This document shows positions 16,402 through 26,850 of a stretch of DNA of 64,000 nt, piece by piece; the stretch's first letter is position 1; every line of letters begins with the position of its first letter. The stretch is from CAVUCH01 sp963763095. GTDB taxonomy: Bacteria; Acidobacteriota; Vicinamibacteria; Vicinamibacterales; JAENWD01. Under the pieces are notes generated by a model. It was not told the DNA's origin and searched no databases. It saw only the letters and a program-made list of their open reading frames with translations. The translations under genes and the position numbers were made by a program. Location of the stretch: contig CAVXNR010000005.1 in NCBI GenBank assembly GCA_963763095.1, positions 1 to 64,000 on the forward strand. Reading direction: 5' to 3'.

Positions 16402-16806
16402 TCATCGGCGCACTGGCTGGCCCAGACCCAGTAAGTTTCCCTCGCTGTCGGTGAACCACGCCCCTCGCTCGCCGACACCCTTGCTTGGATAATTTCCTGC
16501 GATCTCGGCCACGCCGCCTCTTGTCGTGAGGCCGGGTGCATCGTATTCCTGAAACACCACGCCACGTGCTCGGAGAGCTGCGACGGCAGCCTCGATGTCG
16601 TCGACTTCCCACGCCATTTGCGTGTGGGTGCCCGAAGCAGAGCCTGCGGACTCGAACAGGGCGAAGGAAGTCTCACCGCATTGGTACCGAAGGCCCCCTG
16701 GCCGTTCCTCGACGGGCTCCAGTCCCAGCTTCTCGGAATAGAACTTTCGCGCGCGTCCGAGATCTTTCGCTGGAAGCCGCGTCGAAACCTGAGCGTCTGC
16801 GAGCAT
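16402..16806 (-). CDS. VOC (glyoxalase-fold) protein
   Basis: A 134-residue VOC protein (STRLPAKDLGRARKFYSEKL ... AWEVDDIEAAVAALRARGV ... AWFTDSEGNLLGLGQ). The final Glu of DSEGN is at the usual metal position. It begins 12 bp after the NTF2-like gene, so the two are co-transcribed. The substrate is not predictable. Confidence 0.87.
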   Translation of the reverse strand: MLADAQVSTRLPAKDLGRARKFYSEKLGLEPVEERPGGLRYQCGETSFALFESAGSASGTHTQMAWEVDDIEAAVAALRARGVVFQEYDAPGLTTRGGVAEIAGNYPSKGVGERGAWFTDSEGNLLGLGQPVRR

Positions 16807-16818
16807 CGCGTTCTCCTG

Positions 16819-17238
16819 TCAGGACTGCGGCAGTCCGGGCTCGGCCGGATCCACGAATCCACCCTGCGGCGCCTTGTGAGGCAGCGACCAGCCAAAGTAC
16901 ACCTCGACCTCGACGATGTGCTGATCTCGAATGGTGAGAATCTCCGTGTTGCGAAATCGATGGCCGTTCGTATTGCGTCCTTCATACGTGACGAAGACGC
17001 GATCAGCATCGATGACGAGATGGACGAAGTCGAACCCCTCGATGACCTCGCTGTTCGGCCAGCAGCGACGGAAGTACGTTTCACGGTCGAGCCGATTGTC
17101 GAGGGGGCTCGTGAAGTGAAAGTTGTCGGCGAGCAGGGCCTCGAGGGCTGCCCGGTCTTTCGTCACATACGCCCTGTAGGCCGCCTGTGCAATCGCCGCG
17201 TTCGAGGCTGGCGCCGCCGCGGCGCTCTGAGTGGTCAT
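16819..17238 (-). CDS. SnoaL/NTF2-like domain protein
   Basis: A 139-residue cone-fold protein (AAYRAYVTKDRAALEALLAD, NFHFTSPLDN, ITVF-type strands FVTYEGRNTNGHRFRNTE, DQHIVEVEVYFG). Such proteins are ketosteroid-isomerase-like enzymes or ligand-binding proteins. GGAGGAGT precedes the ATG. First gene of the minus-strand group with a VOC protein. The 247 bp upstream to 17487 contain no recognised gene. Confidence 0.82.
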   Translation of the reverse strand: MTTQSAAAAPASNAAIAQAAYRAYVTKDRAALEALLADNFHFTSPLDNRLDRETYFRRCWPNSEVIEGFDFVHLVIDADRVFVTYEGRNTNGHRFRNTEILTIRDQHIVEVEVYFGWSLPHKAPQGGFVDPAEPGLPQS

Positions 17239-17486
17239 GGACTCCTCCTTTGTGAGCGTTCTCCGATGCCAGATTCACACCAACGCATGAACATCAGGCG
17301 GCAGTGCTCGACAGCCTTGGAGCGGTTGCAGGTCTATGGATCCGGAAGTTACTCATGCACAACGCGACGTAGCACTTAATCGGGGCTGATGACCTTACGA
17401 GCGAAATACTGCAGCAGCTGGCGGTGGCGATCGGCTTGCACCGGATGCCACTGATCCCGTGAAGCTGGACCAATTGGAGGATCGAA

Positions 17487-17936
17487 ATGAAACCGACAGA
17501 TAAAGGCTCCGCTGCTGTTTCCGATGAGGCGGGAGGAGACCACCAGCGATCGATTCAGGGATTGCACGGTGTCCGCTACCAAAGCACAGATGTGCAGCGC
17601 GCCGCCGATTTTTACACGAAGTACCTCGGCTTCAAGCTGGAACACCAGCAATTGCCGGCGTTCGCCACCGTGTCCCTCGGCGGTTTCAAGCTGCTGCTGA
17701 GCGGCCCCGGCGCGTCAGGCTCGCGGCCGATGCCCGATGGGCGGCGGCAGGAGGCGGGCGGATGGAATCGCATTGTGCTGCATGTGACTGACGTCGCTCG
17801 TGAGATTGAGAGGCTCAGGAAATCGGGGTTGACGTTCCGTAATGAGATGGAAACCGGCCCGGGTGGCCGACAGATTCAGCTCGAGGATCCCGATGGGAAT
17901 CCGATCGAGCTCTTCGAGCCGGCACGGCGCGAGTGA
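17487..17936 (+). CDS. VOC (glyoxalase-fold) protein
   Basis: A 149-residue protein with a disordered 25-residue start, then a VOC unit (GVRYQSTDVQRAADFYTKYL ... IVLHVTDVAREIERLRKSG ... LEDPDGNPIELFEP). The DPDGNPIELF ending is the commonest form in dioxygenase and fosfomycin-type VOC proteins. GGAGG lies 8 bases before the ATG. Confidence 0.87.
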   Translation: MKPTDKGSAAVSDEAGGDHQRSIQGLHGVRYQSTDVQRAADFYTKYLGFKLEHQQLPAFATVSLGGFKLLLSGPGASGSRPMPDGRRQEAGGWNRIVLHVTDVAREIERLRKSGLTFRNEMETGPGGRQIQLEDPDGNPIELFEPARRE

Positions 17937-18004
17937 CGTGTCTCAGGAAAGGTTTTGTCCTTTCCTGTTCTCCGCGCCCCGTCGAGCGCTGGTAGGAGAC
18001 ACCT

Positions 18005-18721
18005 TTGGCGACCTATGCCCTGATCCCAGGTGGCGGCGGCGATCCGTGGGAGTGGCATCGGCTCGTTCCTGAGCTGTCGTCCCGTGGGCACGATGCGATC
18101 GCGGTCCGGCTTCCGGCCGAGAACGACACGGCAGGCTGGTCCGAGTACGCGGATACCGTGGTCGACGCCATCGGCGATCGCGCCAACGTCATCCTCGTCG
18201 CCGCATCGATGGGCGGCTTCACCGCGCCGATCGTCTGCACCCGGCGTCGAGTGGACCTGCTCGTCATGCTCAACGCGATGATCCCCACGCCCGGCGAGAC
18301 CTTCAACGCGTGGGGGACGAACACGGGCTCCGGACCGGCGAGGCGCGAGTACCACGTCAGCCTTGGGCTCTCGCCCACCGAGGCCGAGGACGACGCCGTC
18401 ATCTACTACCATGACCTGCCGTCCAAGCTCCGAGCCGAGGCGCAGGCGCGGACCTGGCAGGACCAGTCGATGACGCCCCTGGACCAGCCCTGGCCACTGG
18501 GCTCCTGGCCTGATGTCCCGACCCGAGTGCTGGCTGGCCGCCACGATCGGATGTTCCCGCTCGACTTTCAGCGCCGAGTCGCCCGTGAGCGCCTCGCCAT
18601 CGAAGTCGAGGAGATCGACGGCGGTCACATGGTCGCTATGAGCAACCCCGCCGTACTGGCCGATCGGTTGGAAGCCTATCGCCTCGAGGTTCAGGGTGAG
18701 GGGCGCGATGCCGGGCGGTGA
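18005..18721 (+). CDS. Small alpha/beta-fold hydrolase
   Basis: A 238-residue cytoplasmic hydrolase with a TTG start and GGAG 8 bases upstream. Features are the short first strand YALIPGGGGDPWEW, the nucleophile elbow VAASMGGFTAP with Ser, Asp in LAGRHDRMFP and His in DGGHMVAMSNP. This pattern matches MenH/salicylate-esterase-like hydrolases. It follows the VOC gene by about 70 bp in the same direction. Confidence 0.85.
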   Translation: MATYALIPGGGGDPWEWHRLVPELSSRGHDAIAVRLPAENDTAGWSEYADTVVDAIGDRANVILVAASMGGFTAPIVCTRRRVDLLVMLNAMIPTPGETFNAWGTNTGSGPARREYHVSLGLSPTEAEDDAVIYYHDLPSKLRAEAQARTWQDQSMTPLDQPWPLGSWPDVPTRVLAGRHDRMFPLDFQRRVARERLAIEVEEIDGGHMVAMSNPAVLADRLEAYRLEVQGEGRDAGR

Positions 18722-18776
18722 ACGGCGGCACCGAGGTGGCGCTGGAGCGGCTGATGTTGACCCATGCTGAAGCGCC

Positions 18777-19545
18777 GTGATCGAATATGACGCGGAGCTC
18801 CAGCTCCACAACGAGCAGTTCCGTGCGGCACTGGGCATCCGGGCGGCAGACCGTGTGCTGGACATCGGCTGCGGGACGGGCCAGACAACACGAGAGGCGG
18901 CGCTGGTAGCCTCGGACGTCGATGCGTTGGGTGTCGATATCGATGGTGGGATGATCGCCCGCGCCCGCGAGCTGGCCGATCGGGAAGGCGTGCCGAACGT
19001 CCGGTTCGAGATGGGCGATGCAGCAGGCACATCCCTTTCCATCGGGAGCGTTTGACGTCGCGATCAGCCGCTTCGGCACGATGTTCTTCGGCGATCCCGA
19101 TATGGCCTTTCGCAACATCGCGCGTGCCGTCCGAGCCGGTGGGCGCCTCGTTATGATGGTCTGGCGAGCGCACGACCGGAACGAGTGGGCTGTCGCGATC
19201 GATCAGGCCCTCGGCTTAGGAGAGCGCGGAGTCGCGGCAGCGCCCGGATTGGATCCCTTCTCGCTCGCTGAGCCTCCGACCGTCCGACGGATCCTCGCGG
19301 CCGCAGGCTTCGCCGATAGCGAGTTCCATGATGTCGACGTGCCCGTGTATTACGGCCAGGATGTCGACGCCGCACTCGCCTTCGTCGGCCGATTCGCGAA
19401 CGTGAGCGAGGCGCTGAGCCGGTCTGGTCCGCGTGCCGCCGGCACCATCCTCGCCCGCCTGCGTGCGACGCTCGAGTCGCGGGCCTCAGAACGCGGCGTG
19501 TGGCTCGGCTCGCGAGCCTGGATCGTCACAGCTCGGCGCCAATGA
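18777..19545 (+). CDS. SAM-dependent methyltransferase (class I), frameshifted
   Basis: Frame 1 (from GTG 18777) carries the AdoMet site VLDIGCGTGQTTREA and VDIDGGMI. Near 19020 the coding continues in the +1 frame with HPFPSGAFDVAISRFGTMFF and RAGGRLVMMVWR, ending at 19545. Joined, the protein is about 255 residues, a normal length for the UbiE/MT11 type, so one single-base insertion breaks the gene in this sequence. It could be a recent pseudogene or a sequencing error. The substrate is unknown. Confidence 0.75.
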
Positions 19546-19576
19546 GGGGCTTGGGCCCGGCTAACAAGCCCGATGG

Positions 19577-20125
<549 letters not shown>

Positions 20126-20155
20126 TGCGTAAGCGTATCGCCGATCAAGGATAGA

Positions 20156-20827
20156 TTAGCCTTCGCGCTTCATGCGCCCTTGCCGCGCCGCTTCCGCTTT
20201 ACTCGGCTCGGCGAGGGCGGTGTCGGCAACCGTGACCTCGCCGCCGCGCTCATAGTGCGCGATCATGAGGCCCGTAGTCGAGACTCGCGATCGAGTTAGC
20301 TTGTAGCTGTGGGGCGCTGAGCCATCCGCGAACAGCTTTTTGCCGCCGCCGAGCACAACCGGGACTGTGAAGGTGCTCATCGCATCGACGAGGTCGTTCG
20401 CGAGCAGCGCGTGCACAAGTTCGGTGCTGCCCTGGGTGACGAGGTTCGGGCCGTCTTCTTCTCGCAAGCGCTTCACGTCGGCGATGTCTCGCAGGAGCAC
20501 CGAGCCCTGCCAACTCGTATCGACGTCGCCCGAGCGCGAAACCACGTACTTCTTGATGTCCTTGAACAGCTTGGCGATGCCGCCATGGGGGGCGGTTTCG
20601 TCGTAGTAGGGCCAGTATGCTGCGAAAATCTCATAGGTCTTGCGCCCGAGGAGGAGGGCGCACTTCTCCTCGAAGACACGGTCGATCTCTTCGCCGAACA
20701 CCTCATCGAAATAGGGCATCACCCAGCCGCCGAACTTGAAGCCCTTGGTGGGATCCTCCCATGGCCCACCAGGCGCCTGCATGACTCCATCCATGGAGAC
20801 CTGCGCGCCGACAATGATCTTTCGCAT
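20156..20827 (-). CDS. RibD C-terminal / dihydrofolate-reductase-fold protein
   Basis: A 223-residue protein of the same superfamily but distant from its neighbour (IIVGAQVSMDGVMQAPGGPW ... LLLGRKTYEIFAAYWP ... KKYVVSRSGDVD ... VVLGGGKKLFADG). GAGGGGAT precedes the ATG. It and the gene at 19577 probably form a two-gene unit. The upstream 210 bp separate it from the divergent AAA+ gene. Confidence 0.88.
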   Translation of the reverse strand: MRKIIVGAQVSMDGVMQAPGGPWEDPTKGFKFGGWVMPYFDEVFGEEIDRVFEEKCALLLGRKTYEIFAAYWPYYDETAPHGGIAKLFKDIKKYVVSRSGDVDTSWQGSVLLRDIADVKRLREEDGPNLVTQGSTELVHALLANDLVDAMSTFTVPVVLGGGKKLFADGSAPHSYKLTRSRVSTTGLMIAHYERGGEVTVADTALAEPSKAEAARQGRMKREG

Positions 20828-21004
20828 GAAGGATCCCCTCTCTGATCTGACGTCGAACGGGAAACTCCGAAATCGACATGTCTGTCACGATTGCGACCTG
20901 CGCAACCTGCCTCAGCCGCGTCCGAGCCTTGCTGATGGGCCTGCTGTTGGGCGGACATGTCGCCTGTGCACCTGTGGGAGCTCTCGAGGGCGAAGCCCAT
21001 GCAA

Positions 21005-21041
21005 CCATGCCGTCATTTTGCATGGTAGAATGACGGCATGG
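21005..21041 (+). promoter_or_regulatory. 13-bp inverted repeat overlapping the AAA+ gene start codon
   Basis: CCATGCCGTCATT (21005-21017) and its exact complement AATGACGGCATGG (21029-21041) are separated by 11 bases. The second arm contains the ATG at 21038. As DNA it would suit a dimeric repressor. As RNA it would fold the start codon into a stable stem. There is no other obvious promoter close by. Confidence 0.7.
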
Positions 21042-22201
21042 TGGCAGAGCGCCGATACCGACGGATTCTAACCCCGCCCCGGGGAAGCTTCTTCCTGTAC
21101 GGCGTGCGCGGCGTCGGTAAGAGCACGTGGGCGCGTCAGACCTTCCCCGATGCCCACATCATCGACCTGCTCGACGAGAGCCGGTATCAATCGTTCGCGG
21201 CAAACCCCGCACTGCTCGGGCTGGAATTGCGGACCCTGCCGGCCAATCAAGTCGTCGTGCTCGATGAAGTGCAGCGCGTCCCAGCGCTCCTCAACGAGGT
21301 CCACCGCGCGATTGAAGGCACTCGCCGGCGGTTCGTGCTCTTGGGATCGAGCGCGCGCCGGCTGAAGACCGCCGATACGAACCTGCTAGCTGGGCGCGCG
21401 GCGCTGCGGACGATGTATCCGCTCGCCCCAGCTGAATTGGGGAAGGACTTCGATCTTGGGCGCGTGTTGCGGTTTGGCAGCATCCCCGTGGTGTGGCAGG
21501 CCGACGATCCGCGCGCGGCGCTCGAAGCCTACGTGCAGTTGTACGTGCGTGAGGAGATTCGGATCGAGGCGCTCGTCCGCAACCTTCCGGCATTCCTGCG
21601 GTTTCTCCCCGTGGCTGCGTTGTTCCACGGTCAGGTGATCAATATTGCGGGTCTGGCGCGCGATGCCGCCACGGCCCGGACCACCGTCGAGGGATACCTC
21701 GGCATTCTGCAGGACACGCTCGTCGCGACACTGCTGCCCGCATTCGAGGCGAAGCTGCGCGTGCGCGAACGGCAGCACCCGAAACTCTATTGGGTCGATC
21801 CAGGACTGGCTCGTGCCACGAAGCAACAATTGGGGCCGGTCGTCGCCGAAGAACGCGGTCCGCTGCTCGAAGGCCTCATCCTGACGATCCTGCGCGCGCA
21901 CAACGGTGACTCAGAGCTGTTCGAGGAGGTGTCGTACTGGGCGCCTGCTCAGGCGCGGCAAACTGAAGTCGACTTCCTGTTGCGGCGCGGTCGCGAGTTT
22001 CTCGCCGTCGAAGTCAAGGCGCAGCCGCGATTCTCGACGCCGCAATTGGCGGGACTGCGGGCGATCGGCGAACTGCCGCGGCTCGCGCGACGAATCCTCG
22101 TGTACCTCGGGGAGCGTCAGCTGAGAACGGAAGACGGGATCGATGTCTGGCCGCTCGATCGTTTCACAGCGGCCGCAGCAGATGGCTCACTTTGGCCTTG
22201 A
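21038..22201 (+). CDS. AAA+ ATPase with DUF4143 C-terminal domain
   Basis: A 387-residue protein. Walker A GVRGVGKSTWARQ (residues about 22-34), Walker B VVVLDEVQRVP, and sensor-1-like LLGSSARRLK are all present, so it should bind and hydrolyse ATP. The C-terminal half is DUF4143 with the restriction-endonuclease-like pattern TEVDFLLRRGREFLAVEVKA (D, E-x-K), typical of this family and possibly a nuclease fold. The family is widespread, often on mobile or toxin-antitoxin-like loci, and its function is not established. A single gene, with its start codon inside an inverted repeat. Confidence 0.88.
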   Translation: MVAERRYRRILTPPRGSFFLYGVRGVGKSTWARQTFPDAHIIDLLDESRYQSFAANPALLGLELRTLPANQVVVLDEVQRVPALLNEVHRAIEGTRRRFVLLGSSARRLKTADTNLLAGRAALRTMYPLAPAELGKDFDLGRVLRFGSIPVVWQADDPRAALEAYVQLYVREEIRIEALVRNLPAFLRFLPVAALFHGQVINIAGLARDAATARTTVEGYLGILQDTLVATLLPAFEAKLRVRERQHPKLYWVDPGLARATKQQLGPVVAEERGPLLEGLILTILRAHNGDSELFEEVSYWAPAQARQTEVDFLLRRGREFLAVEVKAQPRFSTPQLAGLRAIGELPRLARRILVYLGERQLRTEDGIDVWPLDRFTAAAADGSLWP

Positions 22202-22254
22202 GTGACGGCCGCCCACGCGTTGCCGACCGAAGTTGCAGCGGGCGCTGGCGATAT

Positions 22255-23499
22255 TCAAAGCTCTCTTTCGGCAAGGCGTCGGAACTCGTCAGGGACAGAG
22301 CGCGCATCCCGCGATGCTGACCCATAATCCACCGCTTGTCCTCCGAAGCGCTTGCGGATCGCATCGACGGCCCGGTCTGCGCGCGATCGCGCCAGGCCTT
22401 TCTTTGTGCCAGGACGGCATCCTTCGTCGGCAAGCCCGAGCGGCAGCTCCAGTTGCACGATCGCATGCGCTTCGAGATTTGAGACGGAGATCGCCAGCAG
22501 CGAGATCGTCCTCTCGTCACGGTGATCCGCAAGGACGCCGCGCACCAAGTCCTCGGCGATCTCAGCGAGAGCCCTCGTTGCAGCAATCGGCGCTGATAGC
22601 GTGAGCGAGCGCGTGACCGAGCGCAAATCGGCGAAGCGCACGCGGACCGTGATCGTCCGGCCCGCCAGGGATTTGGCGCGGAGCCGCGGGCCGATGCGGT
22701 CGGCGAGATGATGGAGCGTCGGTTTGAAGACGCGTTCGATCGCAGGCCGTCGTCCGAGCGCCGATTGTGCGCCGGCAGAGCGCGCGCGCCGGCGCGTCTG
22801 GATTTGCCGCGGATCGCGGTTCCACGCGAGTGCCGCCAACTTGCTTCCCACCGCGTGCCCAAGCAATCGCTCCACGGATTTAGGAGAGCTCTCAGCCAAT
22901 TGACCGATCGTGGTGACCCCGATCTTGGCGAGCCGCGCCTCGGTGGCGGGGCCCACGCCCCACATGAGCGCCACGGGCAGTTTGTGAAGGAACTCGAGTT
23001 CAGAATCCGGATCGACGACGACCAATCCATCCGGCTTGGCGACCTGCGATGCGATCTTCGCCAGATGCTTGGTACGCGCCACGCCGATTGACATCGGCAA
23101 GCCAAGCTCGGCGCGCACGCGAGCCCGAACCGTCCGTGCGATCTCCGCCGGCGAACCGAAGAGATGCGTACAGCCTGCAACGTCGGCGAAGGCCTCGTCG
23201 ATGGAGATGCGCTCGATGGCAGGCGTGAAATCGCTCAGGACTCCGATGGCGGCGTCGCCGAGCCGTTGGTATTCGTCGAAATGTCCGCCGACAAAAACGA
23301 GGTCGGGACAGAGTTGCCGCGCGCGCCGTCCAGGCATGCCGCTTCGTACGCCGAAGGCCCGCGCTTCGTAGGAGGCCGCGAGAACGACGCCGCCGCCGAC
23401 CGCAATCGGCTTGCCGCGCAGGCGAGGGTCAAGCAGCTGTTCGACCGACGCATAAAAGGCGTCGAGGTCCGCGTGGAGAATGGTGGCTGTGGAAGGCAT
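22255..23499 (-). CDS. dinB: DNA polymerase IV (Y family)
   Basis: About 414 residues. Palm-domain catalytic motifs are HADLDAFYASVEQ and ISIDEAFADV with the metal-binding Asp/Glu. The steric-gate region, SIGVARTKHLAKIASQVAKP, the HhH motif and the little-finger domain (RTITVRVRFADLRSVTRS) follow. The C-terminus lacks an obvious QLxLF clamp motif at the very end but has LELPLG at about residue 360. The ATG overlaps the stop of the upstream exonuclease-GIY-YIG gene by one base (TAATG), so the two are translationally coupled. It performs error-prone bypass of damaged bases. Confidence 0.92.
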   Translation of the reverse strand: MPSTATILHADLDAFYASVEQLLDPRLRGKPIAVGGGVVLAASYEARAFGVRSGMPGRRARQLCPDLVFVGGHFDEYQRLGDAAIGVLSDFTPAIERISIDEAFADVAGCTHLFGSPAEIARTVRARVRAELGLPMSIGVARTKHLAKIASQVAKPDGLVVVDPDSELEFLHKLPVALMWGVGPATEARLAKIGVTTIGQLAESSPKSVERLLGHAVGSKLAALAWNRDPRQIQTRRRARSAGAQSALGRRPAIERVFKPTLHHLADRIGPRLRAKSLAGRTITVRVRFADLRSVTRSLTLSAPIAATRALAEIAEDLVRGVLADHRDERTISLLAISVSNLEAHAIVQLELPLGLADEGCRPGTKKGLARSRADRAVDAIRKRFGGQAVDYGSASRDARSVPDEFRRLAEREL

Positions 23500-25155
23500 T
23501 ACACCCACCACAGCGCAGACGCGAGTCGCGACTCGTCGAGTGCCGGTCCGACGCCCAGGCGCAGCGCCACTGGAGCGCCAGCTGCAACCAAGCGCTTCAG
23601 CTCCGTCGTCAATACCCGTAGGCGATCGAAGGAGCCGAGGGTGAAGGCCTCACGACGTGCGGCCACTGGACGGCGGTAACCCGGTGGAATCGGTGGCGTC
23701 GCGTTTGCGTCCACTGCCCCGCTCAACACGACCTCGCTGTTCTCGATCACAATGAGCCGCGCACAACTGTCAGCGGGCTCGCGCCACACCACGCTCGAAT
23801 CGAACAACCGCGTCAACCAGATCGCGCGGCGTCGGGCGAGCGCCGCCCGCAAGGCGAGCCACTCCAGCGACACTTGCACGAACTCCGGGGTCCAGACCGT
23901 CAAACCACGACGCGTTTCGTTGGCATCGTCTTCATCAACGTCGCGGTCTCGTCGACCTTCTCGCCACAGGCGTGTGCCAAGCCGCAGCAGCTTCGCGTAG
24001 TCCGAGAGGTCGACGCGCGACAGTTCAGGATGCGTTGCGCACAGCCGGTCGTAACCGGCGGTGAACGTGCCGTCATCTGGGCCTCGTGAACCGGACGTCA
24101 GAGCGGCGCGTCCAGCCCGGGCGAGTGCCGCGAATTGATCGAGCGTTTCGGCTGAAGCAAATGGTCCGAACGGGCAGTGTGGCGACGGCTGTGGACTACG
24201 CGCGCTGAGATCCAGCGACGTGAACCACAACGCGCGGTCCTGAATCGTGAGCGCGACGTTGTAGGGCGGTCGGTGCCGCTTGATTTCGTCCGGCTCGAGG
24301 AGCGCGGCCTCGAGCGGACTTGGTGTGACGTCGAACGAGATCGCGCGTGCCTGCGACAGCATCTCGAGCAACCGCTCGGGCACGCCCGCTCTGCTTCCGA
24401 AAGTAGCTGTTGACCCGATGATGGAGCGACGCTGCCTTGCCGACGTACAGGACGCTGCCGTCTGTCCGCAGCATGCGATAGATGCCGGGGGCATCCGGCA
24501 GCGAAAGCCGCACCTCGCGCGGCATCGGCCAGATGCGGCGTCGGCGTCTAATCGGTTTTGCAGGTCCGGCAAGCCAGTCGTTGAGCGCGCCCCAGGTCGA
24601 CACGCCGTGCCTGTCGAGCAGGCCGACCAACTCGTGCCAGACGAACGCTGTCGCTTCGACGTGATCGGCGCTTCGACGGAGCGACCCAACTGCGCGACCG
24701 AAGTATCCAGCGAGGGCGCGCAGGCTGCACCGAGGCAAATTGGGCAGAAGGCGCCTGGCGATATCCCGGGTGCAGACCACGTCGAGCGGAAACACGCCGG
24801 CGGCCAACGTGCGAAGGAACGGCTGCTCGAATCGAGCGAAGTGGATGACAGTCGGCGCGGGCTGCTGCGTGAGACTCGCGGCCTGGTCGGTCAGCTCGCG
24901 CCAGGCGCAGCGTCCCTCGACACCGGACCGCATCATGTGCTCGGAGATCCCAGTGATCCGCGCAACAGCTGGCGGAATCTGCTCGCCATCCGGCAGCGCG
25001 ATCAACGACGCATGCGCGTGCGTGATTCTCGTGCCGAGGACGCGCGCCCAGCCGATCTCGAGGAGATGACCTCGTGGAGCGGCGGCTGTGGCCTGGCAGT
25101 CGACCACCAGTACCTCGAGTTGCGAGAGCGGCTCGGAAGGACTGGCTAGCACCAT
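23499..25155 (-). CDS. Exonuclease (DEDD) - GIY-YIG (UvrC/Cho-like) fusion, frameshifted
   Basis: From ATG 25155, residues about 12-175 form a DnaQ-like 3'-5' exonuclease (LVVDCQAT, HFARFEQPFL, HVEATAFVW). The usual DxE reads D-C-Q. A GIY-YIG nuclease follows (APGIYRMLRT, LYVGKAASLHHRVNSYFRK). At about 24384 the frame shifts +1 and continues PERLLEMLSQARAISFDVTP, LEAALLEPDEIKRHRPPYNV and a 230-residue C-terminal part without a recognised domain. The whole would be about 550 residues. It would cut damaged DNA in the way of UvrC/Cho. Its stop overlaps the dinB start. Its start overlaps the end of a flavoprotein fragment. Confidence 0.75.
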
Positions 25156-25379
25156 TTGCCACCGCGGCACGTCAAGCCTACCACATTCGCTTTTTGTTCG
25201 TCTCCTGAGACCGTCCCGGGGAGGTATAGGCCGGTGCCGCGCGTCGGCCACGACACCGCACGCTCGATGAGTTCCGGAACGACACCCTGCCCTTGCAGTG
25301 CTCGGCCGAGTGCGAGACCCGCGATTCCGCCACCGACAATCAGGATCGGTGGAGGCGACGGCGCGAGCGGGCGAAACAC
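25146..25379 (-). pseudogene. N-terminal fragment of an FAD-dependent monooxygenase
   Basis: A 77-codon frame starting GTG. ILIVGGGIAGLALGRAL is the FAD-binding motif, and PELIERA ... GTGLYLPG matches the start of PHBH-type monooxygenases. Homology ends at YLPG, where NAVRAL-type sequence should follow, and about 20 unrelated codons run to a stop that overlaps the ATG of the exonuclease fusion by 10 bases. It is not a copy of the monooxygenase at 26831. Confidence 0.7.
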
Positions 25380-25417
25380 CTCCCGATCTCATTCTCACGC
25401 CGTTGCCCGGCTTGCTT

Positions 25418-26831
25418 CTAAGTCCGCGCTTTCTTGAATTCCGCGGCTCGCGGCAGAACTCCGCTCTCCGGGCTCATGTCTGTCGGTATGGCTCGAGCCT
25501 CGGCGGCCTCCGCCTCTGCGAGAAGCCGTCGACGCAGGCGCAGCTCGCGTTCGATGGCTGACCCACGTTTACCCTTCGCGATGAACTGTAGCAGGACCCG
25601 TGGCGATCCCCGGAGTGTGGCCCCGAGCGCCCACCAAAGCACGTGTCGAACGGGGAACGTCTCAATCGGCGAGAGTCGATGCTCCATCGTGGCCGCCAGG
25701 CGGGCGCGCAGCGCGGGAACCTTCGCTGCACGAGCAAAGACGACTTGCTGAAGCTCCGGAGGGGGCCCTAGCGCCCCTTCATCCTGCCCGAGAAAGAAGT
25801 ACGGCAGCGCCTCGACGTCCCGCGCCCGCCACCACCGAATCAGCGCCGCGTCGCTTCCCTGCGCGATGGCCGCGGCGAGACTACGCGCCTGGAGAAGGGC
25901 CTCCGTGATGCCGTCTCCGATGACGAACTCCTTGTGATGGCCGGCATCACCCACCAGCGTCCACCCGCTCCCGGCACCTCTTCGAAAGAAGTAGCGTTCC
26001 TTCAGCGTGCCGCGGACCGCTCCATCCGGCGTTCTACCGGCGATCAGCGGACCCGTCGTGGAATCCGAGGCCAGATCGGCGATGAGGGCTGCGTCAGGAT
26101 TGGTGCGCCATTTCAGCGCGTCCTCAACGGAGGGCAGGCTGCCGATGAGAAGCTGATCGTGATCGGTCTGGAAGATCACGCGGATGTGGCCGTCGGTGTT
26201 GGCGACGTACATCCCGAATGGATAAGCCGGAACCGTGCGCCAGAACGCAGGAGCGTCCCAATACCCCCAATACATCGCTCGCGGAGCATCGTACGCGAGG
26301 TACTCCTCCGCATCGACCTGGCGTGCGACCGTGGAATGCCGGCCGTCGGCTCCCACAACGAGGCTCGCCCGAAACACGCGCTCCTGACCTGTCGGCCCGG
26401 TGGCTCGCACGCCAACAACGCGATCCCCGTCGCGTAGGAGCGATGTCACTCGCGTTCGGTCAACGACCTCGACTCCCGCTGATACAGCCGCGTCCTGCAG
26501 GAGACCGTCGAGCCGCGCCCGGCGGGGACAGGTACTCTGCTCTCTCATCGGGAAACTCGATGTCGACGAAGGCCTCGTTTTTTTGCAGCCGCACGATATG
26601 CGTGGGCGGCGCCACCGCGCGGACTGCGTCGCCGACACCCACGTCGTCAAGAACGTCCAGACCTGGCGGATGGATCGTGTGAGTCGACAGGATCTGATCG
26701 CTCGGAAGCCGGTCTTTGTCCAGGAGTACGACGGAAGCGCCGCCTCGGGCGAGGAACGTGGCCAGCGTTGCACCGGCGCACCGAGCGCCAACAATGACGA
26801 CGTCATAACGGGACTCTGTGGCCATGGTCAC
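25418..26831 (-). CDS. FAD-dependent monooxygenase (geranylgeranyl-reductase-like), frameshifted
   Basis: From ATG 26831: VVIVGARCAGATLATFLARG (FAD site), VVLLDKDRLPSDQILSTH. At about 26531 the frame moves +1 (extra base before the usual YCPRR position) and continues RARLDGLLQDAAVSAGVEVV, LVVGADGRHSTVARQV and TLVGDAGHHKEFVIGDGITE, the second FAD motif. Joined length is about 470 residues, normal for the family. It would hydroxylate or reduce an aromatic or isoprenoid compound. The single frame break may be a sequence error or a recent inactivation. It sits 20 bp downstream of the Ada-AlkA gene on the same strand. Confidence 0.78.
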
Positions 26832-26850
26832 GCTCCAGCGGCTCGTGTGG

